A stretch of 64,000 nt of DNA from Charina bottae (taxonomy: Eukaryota; Chordata; Lepidosauria; Squamata; Charinaidae), in NCBI GenBank assembly GCA_023362775.1, contig JALMGJ010000002.1, positions 110,775,981 through 110,839,980 of the forward strand, written 5' to 3'. The notes under the pieces are model-generated. The model was not told the DNA's origin. It was given only the letters and a program-made list of their open reading frames with translations, and searched no databases. The position numbers and the translations under genes were made by a program. This document shows, piece after piece, positions 1 through 12,359 of this stretch (positions within the stretch are counted from its first letter, which is position 1; each line of letters begins with the position of its first letter).

Positions 1-365
1 AATAAAACTTTAAAAAGAAAACATACACACATTAGGTGAATGGTGTGGCATGAGTGAGACAGGGAGAGGGGCTCTCTTGGTCTGTAGCTCTCTTGGTCTC
101 TTTTTCAAAGAATGCCTCTCTCATGAATCCATATCACCCTAGTGAAAGACAGGCTAGAACTATCACCATTCCATGGAATAGATATAGAAAAATAATTAAG
201 AAAAGGAGAGACGATACAACTGTTGGTCTTTTTGCCATAACTTTTTGGAGTGAAGCATGAAGTAATTTGCTTTACCCAAATCCTTGCTTTACCCAAAACA
301 ATCTGCTATTGGGGGGCGGTGTTCTTCCCCAATAGATCAGCATCCATTCCAAGAAGCTCATCCCT
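1..365. other. Unannotated flank
   Basis: I see no gene or recognisable repeat here. Short open frames exist on both strands but none resembles a known protein. Confidence 0.5.
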
Positions 366-376
366 CAGGAGGTTAA

Positions 377-710
377 AATAAAGGTAAAGGTTCCCCGCGC
401 ACATTTGTGCAGTCGTGTCCGACTCTAGGGGCCAGTGCTCATCTCCGTTTGTTAGCCAAAGAGCCAGCGTTGTCCGAAGATGCTTCCACGGTCATGTGGC
501 CGCATGACGCGCGTGGAACGCTGTTACCTACCCACCGAAGTGGTACCTATTCATCTACTTGCATTTGCATGCTTTCCAATTGCTAGGTTGGCAAGAGCTG
601 GGGCGAGTGCGGGAGCTCACTCTGCACGCAGGGCTAGGGATTTGAACCTCCGAACTTGCAATCTTCCGATCGACAAGCCTGGCATCTTACCCGCTGAGCC
701 ACCACGCCCC
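377..710 (-). mobile_element. tRNA-derived SINE, copy 1
   Basis: Read on the minus strand this starts with a tRNA-like head (A box like tggctcagcgg; B box ggttcaaatcc near position 640) and ends with a tail containing gagtcggacacgactg and aacctttacctttat. The tail core resembles the 3' end of Bov-B, as expected if the RTE machinery moves it. The direct repeat caggaggttaa flanks it exactly (366-376 and 711-721), so this is a complete insertion. The same family recurs at 32900-33236 and 36958-37291. It makes no protein; its RNA would be made by pol III. The squamate family name is not certain. Confidence 0.88.
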
Positions 711-721
711 CAGGAGGTTAA

Positions 722-1559
722 TATCCCCCTTAAAACACACACCTACACTGAAAAGAGGGTATACAAGCCAGGTGTCCAATCTCTCTCACAACCAAGACAA
801 AAATATCCATAGAAGACAGTGTCCATGGCTAGTTGGAGAAGGAAGTGTTCCTGCAGCAGACAAACAGTAGGCAGCCAGTAGGAGCTGGGCAGATTTCTGT
901 CCCATATCATTCCTAGCCTCTTCATTGAGGACTTGTAGATAGTTCATATGGCAAGACTTACTCTATGTCAGGAGAAAGAGAAAGCACTAGCTGAATTGCA
1001 GAACAATTAGAGACAGCGTCATGTTGCCTCAACAGTGGGCTGGGGAGAAAACAGAGCCCACCCTTCAAAACACCAAGCTAGCTTCATGCTGCATTTATGA
1101 AAAACAGTCTGTCCTTTCTAAAGTGCTCTTGCCTTATAGCAAGATTGATCTATGCCTGTTGATGCTACAGATATCATTTCTCCTAGAAGTTCAAGGAATG
1201 ACTCTCCCTGAAGCACTCTTAATTGAATGAATGTTAAACAGCTTCCTAGAATGCTCCAAAATGGAATTCTCTAGAAATGAGGGAACATGCAAGCTTGCAG
1301 TTTGTAATAACCTGCTTAAAAGAATTTAATGCAACCCAAAAGTGCTGATAAGAAATCATCAGGTATTCGATCAATTGCATTTACTAGGTAGTTAGAGAGA
1401 AGATGCTTCCAAGTTAATGGGAAACAAATCAAGCCACATTCCAGAGAGGATGGGTCATCAAGGGACAATAGAAGCAACACATTTAGGCAGCAGAGTGTTA
1501 TAACTGGCAGGCAGAAATCTTATTGTATTGACACAGAGAAGATTTTTTGGAACTAACTG
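722..1559. other. Unclassified non-coding DNA
   Basis: No long open frame and no clear repeat. I see nothing that I can name. Confidence 0.4.
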
Positions 1560-2870
1560 AGGATCTCCATTCTCAGTGACAAAACCATATATTTAAGGCC
1601 TTGCAAAAGGCCAGCAGGGCTGGGGCCAATCTAATGTCTAGGGAGATGATGTTCCAAAGGGCAGGCGCCACAACAGAAAGTCTCCCTTCATGGGCCCCAT
1701 CAGATGTCACTCCCTAAAAGATAGGACCCAAAGTATGCCTCTTCTGCAGGACCTAATTTCATGGGTAGACATAACTGGGGAGAGACAGTCCTTCAAATAA
1801 CCCATGCAGTGATGGGCTTAATAGGTCACTACCAGCACCTTGAATTGAACTCAGAAGCATACTGGCAACAACTGCAGCTTGCAGAGCAGAGACGTAACAT
1901 GTGCTGAAGAAGGAGCACACATAACTGCCTGAGCCACTGCATTCTATACTAGACATGGATCTAATATAGAAATGGCTGAGTTAACAGTTGTGAGAACCCT
2001 GTCCACTTCATCAGGACCAACAAGATCAAACTCCTTCCAGATAACCAAGCCAGACTGATCCCCAGCTACCTTCATAGGACCTGCTCCAAGGCTAGAGTCC
2101 AACTTGGAGCAAATCCAAATTACTATATCCAACAGTTGCCCAGCATATTCCTCACAACTTTACAGGTAGACAGACCTCTGAGCCAGCCCTTCCCAAGAGG
2201 GCCCAGGTCACCTGAAACAAGGCCACTGGATAGCTATCCACAGACACAATAAGGCAGAGAAATACTGACATTTTGCCGCTCTTACCACCATGGAGTAGGC
2301 CTTAATAGCAGCTCTAACTCATGCTCAGTCAGGTTCACTCCTCATTGCCCTCCAGTGCCCTATGTATCTCTTCACTCTCCACTCATTTCATCTCCCTCAG
2401 CTACTCTGTAAACCAAAGGGATTCTGGGATCCATAGGAGGAGAGAGGCTGCATGGGCACTATCGGATCCAAAGCCCTACCACCCTCTTGTTCTAGACAGC
2501 AAGCAGGGCCTCAGTCGGACTGTGCAGCAGGCCAGCATGTACAATTCGAAGCTTCCTCTGGAACCCAAGAGGGTCCATTAGTCTCCTGGAATGGACCAAT
2601 CAAATGGGTCCAGCCTCCCTGAGGCAGGGGGCAGCACCAGAGAACTCCAGGACTACCAGACAGTGATCTGACCATGACAGGGGAGCAGTCAAATTCTCCC
2701 CCAGTTCCAGATCACATTGCCACTGCTCCAAACAAGAAAACGAGATCAGGCATATGACCATTGTCATGAGTTGGGCCCTTGATGACTGTGTCAGGCCCAA
2801 ATGTACAGGATATGCAAGAGGGAATGGCAGTGATGGGTGTTGTGGATCAGGGTACATTTGGCATTAGTGC
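1560..2870 (-). mobile_element. Eroded CR1/L2-type LINE remnant
   Basis: The segment 1640-1930 aligns by eye with the better preserved L2 3' fragment at 16650-17000: both have a ttccaaaggg/ttccacaggg block, caccttgaattg and aacatgtgctg in the same order. At 2600-2857 the minus strand encodes LSWSDHCLVVLEF, which looks like the end of a LINE apurinic endonuclease domain (SDHxxV). Together these suggest a decayed minus-strand L2 copy with internal loss. Frames are broken throughout. The 5' limit near 2870 is a guess, and the middle part (1950-2600) is assigned only by position. Confidence 0.5.
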
Positions 2871-5486
2871 ACAAGCTGGTGAGAAAGAGCCTTGGAAGTG
2901 CAGGCCCAGAAGCATAAACTTTTTGGCCTTTATCCTATTTTATCCTATTGACAACCATATGCATTAAGTACGGAGCAAAGGTTTTCCTCTTTGTTCCTTT
3001 CATTGTCTCAACTCTGCTGTTACCGGATTGGCAGACTTTTCAGCTCTCCATCCAGCTTCCTTCCTAAAGAATAGAACACAGTGCATCCTCCCTTCTTTCT
3101 TCTTTTTCCCCACCATAAAATATAGTGGGATTATAGCAACCCTTAGGATGTTCAATACCCTTTTGACATATTCTGGCAGTGCTGATGCTGTTCAGTTGAG
3201 CAATCCAAACCGTTTCCCTTCTACCAGTGTGTAGGAAGGGAAAGTGATAATTTCATCACTTTTCTCTTCTCAACACAACATAATTTAGGGACTGGAATGA
3301 AACCTCTGTGCCACTCATACAGGTCTATAGAATTATAGATCAGGTCTTGGAAACAAAGAAATGGGCTTAGTGGTGTATTTAAGGTACCTGTAGATGTATG
3401 GTCTAATCTACAAATGGAGAGTTGTTTAGATCATAACCTGTGTTACTTAATTTCTTTCACTGCAGTTGAGGAACTTCCATTCCACACTGTGGTCCATGGT
3501 TGTCTCCATCATACCCTGCCCTGAAGGCCCTGTGGCAGGATGTTTTCAATAGACTAGCTGTGCTTTCAAAGATGAAAGAGACCTTATAGTTGTATGTTTA
3601 TATAAAGATATAAAATTAATATCTTAATTTTAGATATAAAATTAATAATAGGTGACGCCTGAGACAGAATCTGAAACAGATGGAGTCCTTCAGTTTGAGA
3701 AGTTGGTGGGGGAAGAGACCCAGCAGGAAGGCTTATCTATTGCTGCCTTCACCTTCTGGAATATGTTCCCCCATCCAAGATCTGACTAGCCCCCACTTGA
3801 GTCATCTTTCTGAAAGCCATTAAAACATGGCTTTCCCAGCTAGTTTCTCAGTGCACTTCTTTAAATCTTACTGGTGCTATCATGATATTTATACTTTTCA
3901 TTGTTTTTATGATTCAATGTGTCACTGTAGTGATATAGAGATACTGGAAATTAATTAATTATACACCTGGATACATGGAGAGTTATGCCTGGCTGATCAT
4001 TAAAAAACACACACCATATATTCTTCTGAACTGGACATAGCATTAGAGACAAAGAACATTTATTGAGATTACATTTATATAGCAACTATAATACTTGGAT
4101 TGAATCCATAGCTCCTTGGGTAGAAGGAGGCTTGTGAAAGAGGACAACACTCTACCTCACTACAACCCAGCTATGTCCTGAGCCTCATAAAAACATGCTC
4201 TAGAAAAGTCCTCTTTAACAGAGCAGGCAGGAGTGCAGGAAGTTGCTAAAAGATGAAAGGAGGCAGTCAAAATCCAGGGGAGGAACTCACGTGAACGTGG
4301 CCAGGCATGTCACCTTCCCCAAACTTTCTTCCATACGTATCTATTACAATCCAACCCAACGTAATTTGCATAATCCAAATTGCACCTCTTTTAAAGAAAC
4401 TTTGCATAGTACTATGCAGAACTGATAAATTATTCACAGTAACAGTTATTGATTGTGACAAATAAACCCTAAATAAATAGCCACGTTTGATTTGGGGCTG
4501 AGGGTAAAGAGAATTCCCTGCATACAATATTTTCTTTGATGCTCCCTATAATTTATTCTCCATAGAAGAGCTGCATTATAAAAGGGACAAAACTCTTGAA
4601 ATGTGATGAAAACGGAACTCAAAAGCTCCTAGTTGGCCTTTCTCTACAAGAGGCTCTTGACCTACAGAGGAGAATTAAGCCTCTCTGAAGCCCTGGGTAA
4701 CAGGGAATTTCCACCTCTTGATTCCAGCTTGTGTCTGCCTTCTGCCATGAGCCTAGGCCTCTTAAGAAAGTTGCACTCATCTTCCCAAAGTAAAAATAAA
4801 GGTGGCAAAATAAAAAGGAGCAAGTAGTAGTATAGATTTCTCAACAGGATTTAATATCTAATCAGGCCATCATGATTATTCTTTTAAATATATAATTTGT
4901 GAATGCTAATGATACACCAAACTACAACTTAGCCACTGGTGCTCCGTATTCCTATGTATAAGAGTGCTTCTGGCAAGGTTGGGAAAGTCATAGGGGAAAT
5001 TAAAAAATGGAGTACAATTTTTATAAAGTTGCAATTAGCACTGGTTCATCGTAGGCCTATGTTATTCCAGGAGTTCTGTATATTTTAGCACTGGTTGTTA
5101 TCATTAGTATAACCTTATACATAGTACTATGTGCTTCATGGTGGTATTGTTATTATTGTTGTTGCCACTAAGGCTTATCACAGCAGGGAAAGATTAATTA
5201 CATATATGACATATAATTAACATATTCAATTTGCCATCCTTTAATGCAGCTTTAATGATATCAAGTGTGCTGCATTTTTTTTATGAATGCTTTGATTTCC
5301 TTTGCCATTTTGTCCATATAGATATTTGGAAACCCTGAAAATATTTAAAGCTGCAGTCAATTAGCTCAAGTAAGCCACTATTAAGTCACGAGGATTTATT
5401 TCAAAGGAAACTTTCACAGGATTCTATTTCATATCGCATTTAATAAAGCACAGAATTTGGAAAACATTTGATTTGAGCTACTTGAG
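2871..5486. other. Unclassified AT-rich DNA
   Basis: No coding region. A short AT-rich stretch at 3600-3655 contains repeated taaaattaata motifs. Nothing else is recognisable. Confidence 0.4.
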
Positions 5487-5512
5487 TATGATGATTTGAG
5501 CTACTTTACTAT

Positions 5513-5644
5513 TTCACTCAGAGGGTTGCTGTTGTGGGGAAAATAGGAGGAGGAAAGAGTATTAGGTATGTTCTCCGCCTTGAGTTATTTATAAAAATAA
5601 TAAAGGCAGGATAAAAAAATAAATAAATAAATAAATAAATTTAC
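5513..5644 (+). mobile_element. 5'-truncated squamate SINE with (aaat)n tail
   Basis: The insert carries the typical SINE 3' body (a gagggttgctg block, then aggaggaaagagtattagg, then ccttgagttatttataa) and ends in a tetranucleotide tail aaataaataaat. It is flanked by a 26-bp perfect direct repeat (5487-5512 and 5645-5670), which marks the target-site duplication. The tRNA head is missing. A duplication of 26 bp is long for a SINE but possible. Confidence 0.75.
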
Positions 5645-5670
5645 TATGATGATTTGAGCTACTTTACTAT

Positions 5671-6540
5671 GATGAATTTTTAACTGAAGTCCCATTACTG
5701 TAGGATATATTCAACAGAATGAAAAATGTTTAAAACTACAAGTATTTTAATGAATATGATGGAGTATTTCCAAATCACATCCAAAGTACAGAAGTCTGCA
5801 TGGGAAGTATTATATATTTCTGCAATTATAAGTACTGTTGATTGGTGCTGTAAAATGATTGCAGTGCCAAAAAGATCCTTCCTTTGACTTATTTTCATTT
5901 CCTTCCTGTCAGAGAAACAATAAAACTGATTATTTATATGCTGCATGCTAGGCCATGTATCTACTTCTCTAGAATTTTATTCATTTTCCTCTCATTCAAC
6001 CAACACAGGAACCTATTGTGAGGATTAATTTTCAAATTAATAAAGTTTTGATGGCAATAATCTTAATGCTTCTTTTATTTAATTAGTTCTGCCTTTATCA
6101 GAATACTTTTTTTCATAGTGAAAGCATTCATTGTCTAACTTGCATTGAAAATGAATCAAGGAGCTCAGAAATTTAAAGATTAAGAACTGAAGGGAGATTT
6201 TCTGAATAGGAAGGCCTAGGGCACCTAACTTGCATTCTAAAAGTTGCACATTTCAGAATGTTGAGACAAAGTTTAGAATTTTATATATATTTGTGTGTGT
6301 GTGTGTGTGTGAAAAAATATACATAAAAGTAAATATTTATATAAACAATATTTGCAAAAATGTGCATCCAAGAAAAACACAAAACTATGTTCTTTAGAAA
6401 TACTCATAGGTATATTCACAAAAACATCTTTGCAGAATTCATAAGCTATGAGCCTAAAGAGAACTTGTGATCATCAGGATGACAATATATTGAAATGAAA
6501 TTAATAGCATATCCCATCCCTCCTTATCCAGGACCAGGGC
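5671..6540. other. Unclassified DNA with a (GT)n run
   Basis: No gene. A short GT microsatellite lies at about 6293-6312. The remainder is AT-rich and unassigned. Confidence 0.4.
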
Positions 6541-6544
6541 AGCT

Positions 6545-8095
6545 GTGTGAACCATAACTCTGGGGAACTCCACTGCCAACCCCGAGACAATCTTGAGCAG
6601 CTCAGGCAGGGAGGTCGCTACGTAGCAGGGAGGCTGGTACAGCAGCAACACTCCCAACTGTTCTCGTGAACCCAACTTGAAAATCAAGGTCTCACACCCG
6701 GTCACTTGTGGAGCAGCGCCCCTGAAGGCCACAATGGACTCTCGGATGACAACTGCCACCCCTCCTCCCCTGCCCCGGTGTCTCGGCTGATGCCACACCC
6801 AAAACCTGGCTGGGCACATTTCCGAGAGGGCTACTCCCCCCTCTGGGCCCAGCCAGGTCTCGGTAATACACACCAGGTCGGCCCCTTCCTCTGTGATTAA
6901 GTCACCTATAAGGGGGACCTTGTTGTTCACCGACCTGGCGTTCAGCAGCAGCAGTCAGAGACCAGAGCCCACGAGGATCTGCTTACCAGGGGCTGGGTGT
7001 GAACACGGGGGGCTGGAACGCATCACCGGTAACAAACACCAGGGGCGCCTTCCCCAATGATGGCTTGCCCTCCGGTTCCCATCATATCATCCCCTACCCA
7101 TCACCACCTGAATCAATTGGCCCACCACACAGCCCCCAGAGATTCCCAGCCCTTGCCTAGTAGCCTCCACTCCCAGGCCTCCGGGATTCCTGGGCTTAAT
7201 CAAGGGTCCCTTATCCCATTCATCCATCATCCAAACCCACACAGTGTCGGGCAGTGACAAGACCCCCCAGTGCACCAGCTCTCGCTCTCGGCGCTGGTAG
7301 GGTCTAGCACTACCCCCACTCACATTCTGCACCTCCCCCTCAACTTCTCTCACTGGTCAGGGAGAGGTGCCAGCAATCATCAACAAACACTCCTACCCCA
7401 CCTAACTCTCACCCAGGGGGGTACTCTTACATATCCATACAAACTTGGCTACCCCCTCCTTGTCTCTCACCTGGGGGGGTCCACATTCATACCAAGGGAC
7501 CCCTATGAGCCCTCTGCCGCCTTAGCTTAAATGGGACTACATCCAGGTCTTTATGGGGGTTAGTCCGTATTATTGTTCTTCTTATGCCCTGATCTCCTGG
7601 GCTATCCATCCAGTCTCCGCACCCTCTACGCCTTCCAGGGCCATAGGGTTCGCCCGCTACTCCATCCAGCTCCCACATCAGAAGCCTACGAACCCCTTCT
7701 AGCAATCAGCCCAGGAAAATCAGCCCAGGAAATTGGCCCAGGAAAAAACCAGATTGTCCGCGGCATGGGCAGATTCGGTCGTCTCTCTCTGCTCCGCCAG
7801 CCCCCACCAACTCCAAGTCCAGCTCACGTTCCACGGCCTCCAGAGGTTCTCCAGTGGCTCCGGGGGACTCCGTTGCAACAACCGGGCTCCCCCCTGTACC
7901 GTACCGGCTCTGCTAGGCCCCGCCAACTCCAATGGCCTAGCTCGAATTCCGACGGCCTCTGACCTCCAGCAGTTGAATTCAGAGGCCTCCAGCTGCCTCC
8001 AGCCGTCCACGGCAATCTCCGCCCCCGCAAGCTCTGCCGGCCCAGCTCGGAGACCAACAGCCTGCAGCCTCAGCTGTCTCCGGCCTCCTCATTTA
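6545..8095 (-). mobile_element. 5' part of a CR1/L2 LINE, with endonuclease fragment
   Basis: The minus strand at about 6545-6960 encodes an L2-type endonuclease N-terminus: NARSVNNKVPLIGDL, then DLVCITETWL (the catalytic Glu motif), a glycine-rich HRGRGGGVAVV and the loop up to VEFPRVMVH, where the next motif (GDFN in intact copies) is lost. Upstream on the same strand, 6960-8095 is unusually GC-rich, consistent with the element's 5' UTR and ORF1 region. No RT part follows, so this copy retains only the 5' portion, unlike the usual 5'-truncated LINE copies. No target duplication was found. Confidence 0.75.
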
Positions 8096-8612
8096 TTATT
8101 ATATAAATAATATATTTATTTTACCTCATGTATTTATCTCATGTCACTTTATTGGACAAGCAAAGCAAAGATTCATACAATCCTTCTGTATCAGTATATT
8201 TAACCTTATCATGAAATGGGAAAAAGATATGTTCAAAGGTACAGGTCATATATTCATCTCTGATGAAATCCAACAGCCCATTCATTCTTGGGCACTAAAA
8301 ACCCCCTGAAACCATTCCTTCATCTTTTCAATTGCTCTAAATATTTTAAGTGTCTGCAGAATCATTGGAATTGAATCTATTATAAAGTACTTCATATTAA
8401 AGATATCTTTCTCAATGTATTATATTGGCTACTTATTAACTATTACACTTAAATTATTTAATCTTGCTTTTCAGAATTAAGATGAGGCTTGCTTATAATT
8501 CCTGCCATGAGAACAGACTCCCTGTGTGAAGCTTTCTGGCATTGAGGAATTGGAACTTCCTCAATAATCATAATTGTTACCGCTAAAAATTCTTCCCAAA
8601 ATAGCCAAAGTA
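8096..8612. other. Unclassified AT-rich DNA
   Basis: No gene and no repeat that I can name. Confidence 0.4.
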
Positions 8613-8620
8613 CTCTAAGT

Positions 8621-8926
8621 CAGCCTTTCTCAACTTTTTGACCCTGGAGGAACCCTTGAAATATTTTTCAGGCCTCAGGGAACCCCTGCACATTCAGGCT
8701 CAGATATAGGCCAGAAGTTACAAAATGATTATATCTGTTTCATGTGTGGGCCTGTATATATGCATTAACAGTGTTCTTAATCTAAAAACAAAAAATGAAA
8801 CTTACCTCTTTAATGTGAAGTTCCCCGAATTTGATTATTATTTTTTTAATCGTGATGTCCCAGGGAACTCCTAGTGACCTCTCGCAGAACCCTAGGGGTC
8901 CATGGAACCCAGGTTGAGAAACCCTG
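8621..8926. mobile_element. hAT-type non-autonomous element (MITE)
   Basis: The termini are inverted: the left end begins cagcctttctcaac and the right end, reversed, begins cagggtttctcaacc. They are flanked by near-identical 8-bp repeats (ctctaagt at 8613-8620, ccctaagt at 8927-8934; 7 of 8 match). CAG-starting inverted ends with an 8-bp duplication are the hallmark of hAT elements. No transposase is encoded. The mismatch in the duplication and ends suggests some age. Confidence 0.82.
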
Positions 8927-8934
8927 CCCTAAGT

Positions 8935-9989
8935 ACTCACTGTTTCCCCCTCCCCTCCCTTCCCCGCCTACCATTTTTTTTCTTTCCATACTGTTCTGTA
9001 CTCAATGTCCTCGTCCATTTCATTTTCAAACTTCTAGTCAATCCTTCAGTCTACAACTCTCACCTTCCCATTTTATCTTCACAACCATGTAATAACTAAG
9101 AAAGCACGCATGACTCACCTGAGGAATGTCATAGCAGTGTATAAGTTAGAACTCCTTTTCCTTTTTCTCAAGCCCTTTTCTCAACATTTTTTTCTTTTCA
9201 ATTTTTCTTCCTAAGGCAACCATTCAGAGGGAGAATAATGATGTTTGCTTTGGACTGAAGAAATTAATAGGCCTAACTCCGAGGGCCAGTAGAAGAAGCC
9301 CTGAGCCCAGTGAGTCCTATTCCACTTCCAATCTATTATCGGTTTGTCCTGGAACATCCTTTATTTAGGCCACTATCATTGAACTGATCATAGCTGTCAA
9401 TATTCTGATGCCCACTAAGCATTCTAAGGATCTTCATTAAAATTTCCTCCTATCAGTGGAGCTTCTATCCTATCTTGATTGCCTTCACCAAGTCTTTGGC
9501 AGTGGTTGGCATTGCTCTGAAATTAGAGCAACTACAGTACTTTTCCTTGCATGAATTCTTTGCTGTTTGTTGGCTTTGCCTCTCTCCATTATCTCCCATG
9601 TTACTCTTGTCTCCATTGGGCCTGGTGCAATTCAGAAACGTAGTGCATAAAACAACAAGAGCTGGTTGTATACCATCGCTGACATATTATATTAGTGGGG
9701 GCAACCTTTTAAAAATGAAGGGACACACTTTGCTGGAAGAAGTGAAATGTGAAACTTTTATACAAAGCCCAATATGCAACGTAGCATTTTGTTTGAGTTC
9801 ATTGGTTCAGGTAAAAGCTTGCAGGTTCTTTCCCACATGCTTGATATATTTATGTCAAGAAAACGGTTAGAAATGTCATAAGGAGACTGAAAAGGAAAGG
9901 TTTTATTTGCTTTAGTCGACAGAGTTGAAAACACATGGTGGCTTGAAACAGGCTATCAAATAAAGAAAGCCAGAAACAATATTTTTAGT
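8935..9989. other. Unclassified DNA
   Basis: An open frame of 131 codons at 9475-9870 has no recognisable motif. It overlaps the dispersed repeat at 9669-9776 and is probably chance. Confidence 0.4.
9669..9776 (+). repeat. Dispersed repeat, copy A (inverted partner at 13854)
   Basis: About 108 bp here match the reverse complement of 13854-13962 with few differences (ataccatc, gacatattatatt, gggggcaaccttttaaaaa and tggaagaagtgaaatgtg are shared). The two lie on either side of the full-length Bov-B insertion. I do not recognise the family. Confidence 0.7.
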
Positions 9990-10053
9990 TAATGTAACTT
10001 GTTGTTGTTGTTGTTGTTGTTCAGTCGTTCAGTCGTGTCCAACTCTTCGTGAC

Positions 10054-12246
10054 CTAATGGACCATAGCACGCCAGGCCTTCCTGTCCTCCACTGTCTCTC
10101 GGAGTTTACTCAAATTCATGTTCATTACATCGGTGATGCTATCTAGCCATCTCATCCTCTGCCGTCCCCTTCTCCTTTTGCCCTCAGTCTTTCCCAGCAT
10201 CAGGGTCTTTTCCAGTGAGTTCTCTCTTCTCATTAGGTGGCCAAAGTATTTGAGCTTCAGCTTCAGCATCTGTCCTTCCAATGAACAGTCAGGGTTGATT
10301 TCCTTTAGGATTGACTGGTTTGACCTCCTTGCAGTCCAAGGGACTCTCAGGAGTCTTCTCCAGCACCACAGCTCGAAAGCATCAATTCTTCGGCGCTCAG
10401 CCTTCCTTATGGTCCAACTCTCACAGCCATACATTGCTACTGGAAAAACCATAGCTTTAACTATACGGACCTTTGTCGGCAAGGTGATGTCTCTGCTTTT
10501 TAATATGCTGTCTAGGTTTGCCATAGCTTTCCTTCCAAGGAGCAAGCGTCTTTTAATTTCATGGCTGCAGTCACCGTCTGCGGTGATCTTGGAGCCCAAG
10601 AAAATAAAATCTGTCACTGCTTCCATTTCTTCCCCTTCTATTTGCCAGGAAGTGATGGGACCAGATGCCATGATCTGGGTTTTTTTAATGTTGAGTTTCA
10701 AGCCAGCTTTTGCACTCTCCTCTTTCACCCTCATCAAGAGGCTCTTTAGTTCCTCTTCACTTTCTGCCATTAGGGTGGTATCGTCTGCATATCTGAGGTT
10801 GTTGATATTTTTCCCGGCAATCTTAACTCCGGCTTGTGATTCATCCAGCCCGGCATTTCTCATGATGTACTCTGCATATAAGTTAAATAAGCAGGGTGAT
10901 AATATACAGCCTTGTCGTACTCCTTTCCCAATTTTGAACCAGTCGGTTGTTCCATGTCCGGTTCTAACTGTTGCTTCTTGACCCACATACAGGTTTCTCA
11001 GGAGACAGGTAAGGTGGTCTGGTACTCCCATCTCTTTAAGACTTTGCCACAGTTTGTTGTGATCCACACAATCAAAGGCTTTAGCGTAGTCAATGAAGCA
11101 GAAGTAGATGTTTTTCTGGAACTCTCTTGCTTTTTCCATGATCCAGCGAATGTTGGCAATCTGATCTCTAGTTCCTCTGCCTCTTCGAAACCCAGCTTGC
11201 ACTTCTGGTAGTTCTCGGTTCACATGCTGCTGAAGCCTAGCTTGTAGGATTTTGAGCATAACCTTGCTGGCATGTGAAATGAGCGCAATTGTACGGTAGT
11301 TTGAACATTCTTTGGCATTGCCTTTCTTTGGAATTGGAACGTAAACTGACCTTTTCCAATCCTGTGGCCACTGTTGAGTTTTCCAAATTTGTTGGCATAT
11401 TGAGTGCAGCACTTTAACAGCATCATCTTTTAGGATTTTAAATAGCTCAGCTGGGATACTGTCTTCTCTGCTAGCTTTGTTGTTAGTAATGCTTCCTAAG
11501 GCCCACTTGACTTCACTCTCTAGGATGTCCGGCTCAAGGTCAGTGACCACACCATCGTATTTATCAGGGATATTAAGATCTTTCTTGTATAGTTCTTCTG
11601 TGTATTCTTGCCACCTCTTCTTAATCTCTTCTGCTTCTGTTAGGTCCCTGCCTTTTTTGTCCTTTATCATGCCCATCTTTGCACAAAACGTTCCCTTGAT
11701 ATCTCCGATTTTCTTGAAGAGATCTCTAGTCTTCCCCATTCTATTGTTTTCCTCGATTTCTTTGCATTGTTCATTTAAGAAGGCCTTCTTATCTCTCCTT
11801 GCTATTCTCTGGAATTCTGCATTCAGTTGTTTATATCTTTCCCTTTCTCCCTTGCCTTTTGCTTCCCTTCTTTCCTCAGCTATTTGTAAAGCCTCATCAG
11901 TCAGCCACTTTGCTTTCTTGCATTTCTTTTTCTTTGGGATGGTTTTAGTTGCTGCCTCCTGTACAATGTTACGAACCTCCATCCATAGTTCTTCAGGCAC
12001 TCTGTCTACCAGATCTAATCCTTTAAATCTATTCCTCACTTCCACTGTATATTCATAAGGGATATGATTTAGGTCATACCTGATTGGTCTAGTGGTTTTC
12101 TCTACATTCTTCAATTTAAGCCTAAATTTTGCAATAAGAAGCTCATGATCTGAGCCACAGTCAGCTCCAGGTCTTGTTTTTGCTGATTGTATAGAGCTTC
12201 TCCATCTTTGGCTGCTGATTTGAGATCTGATTTCGGTATTGACCAT
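10054..12246 (-). pseudogene. Bov-B reverse transcriptase part
   Basis: An open frame of 730 codons, but it is the downstream portion of a longer Bov-B polyprotein. The reverse transcriptase copies element RNA at a nicked chromosomal site. Visible motifs: SDHELL at residues 32-37 (end of the endonuclease domain), VYVPIPKKG at 301-309, CFIDYAKAFDCVDH at about 383-396, GVRQGCILSP at 442-451 and the catalytic YADD at 486-489. The C-terminal GCESWTIRKAE region follows. The apparent start (MVNTEIR) is not the native start: it lies just before a roughly 5-nt deletion, judged by comparison with the copy at 60.9 kb, which separates this frame from the endonuclease. Confidence 0.93.
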
Positions 12247-12359
12247 CTGGTGATGTCCATGTGTAGAGTCGTCTCTTGTGTTGTTGGAAAAGAGTGTTTG
12301 CTATGACCAGCGTGTTCTCTTGACAAAACTCTATTAGCCTTTGCCCTGCTTCATTTTGT

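Noticed and set aside
7057..8110. Several 60-130 codon frames on both strands.
   Set aside because: They lie in the GC-rich 5' region of the L2 LINE and have no recognisable protein features.
9475..9870. 131-codon frame as a possible host gene exon.
   Set aside because: No motif, no splice context that I can support, and it overlaps a dispersed repeat.
10118..12058. Plus-strand open frames of 287 and 193 codons.
   Set aside because: They are the antisense of the Bov-B reverse transcriptase.
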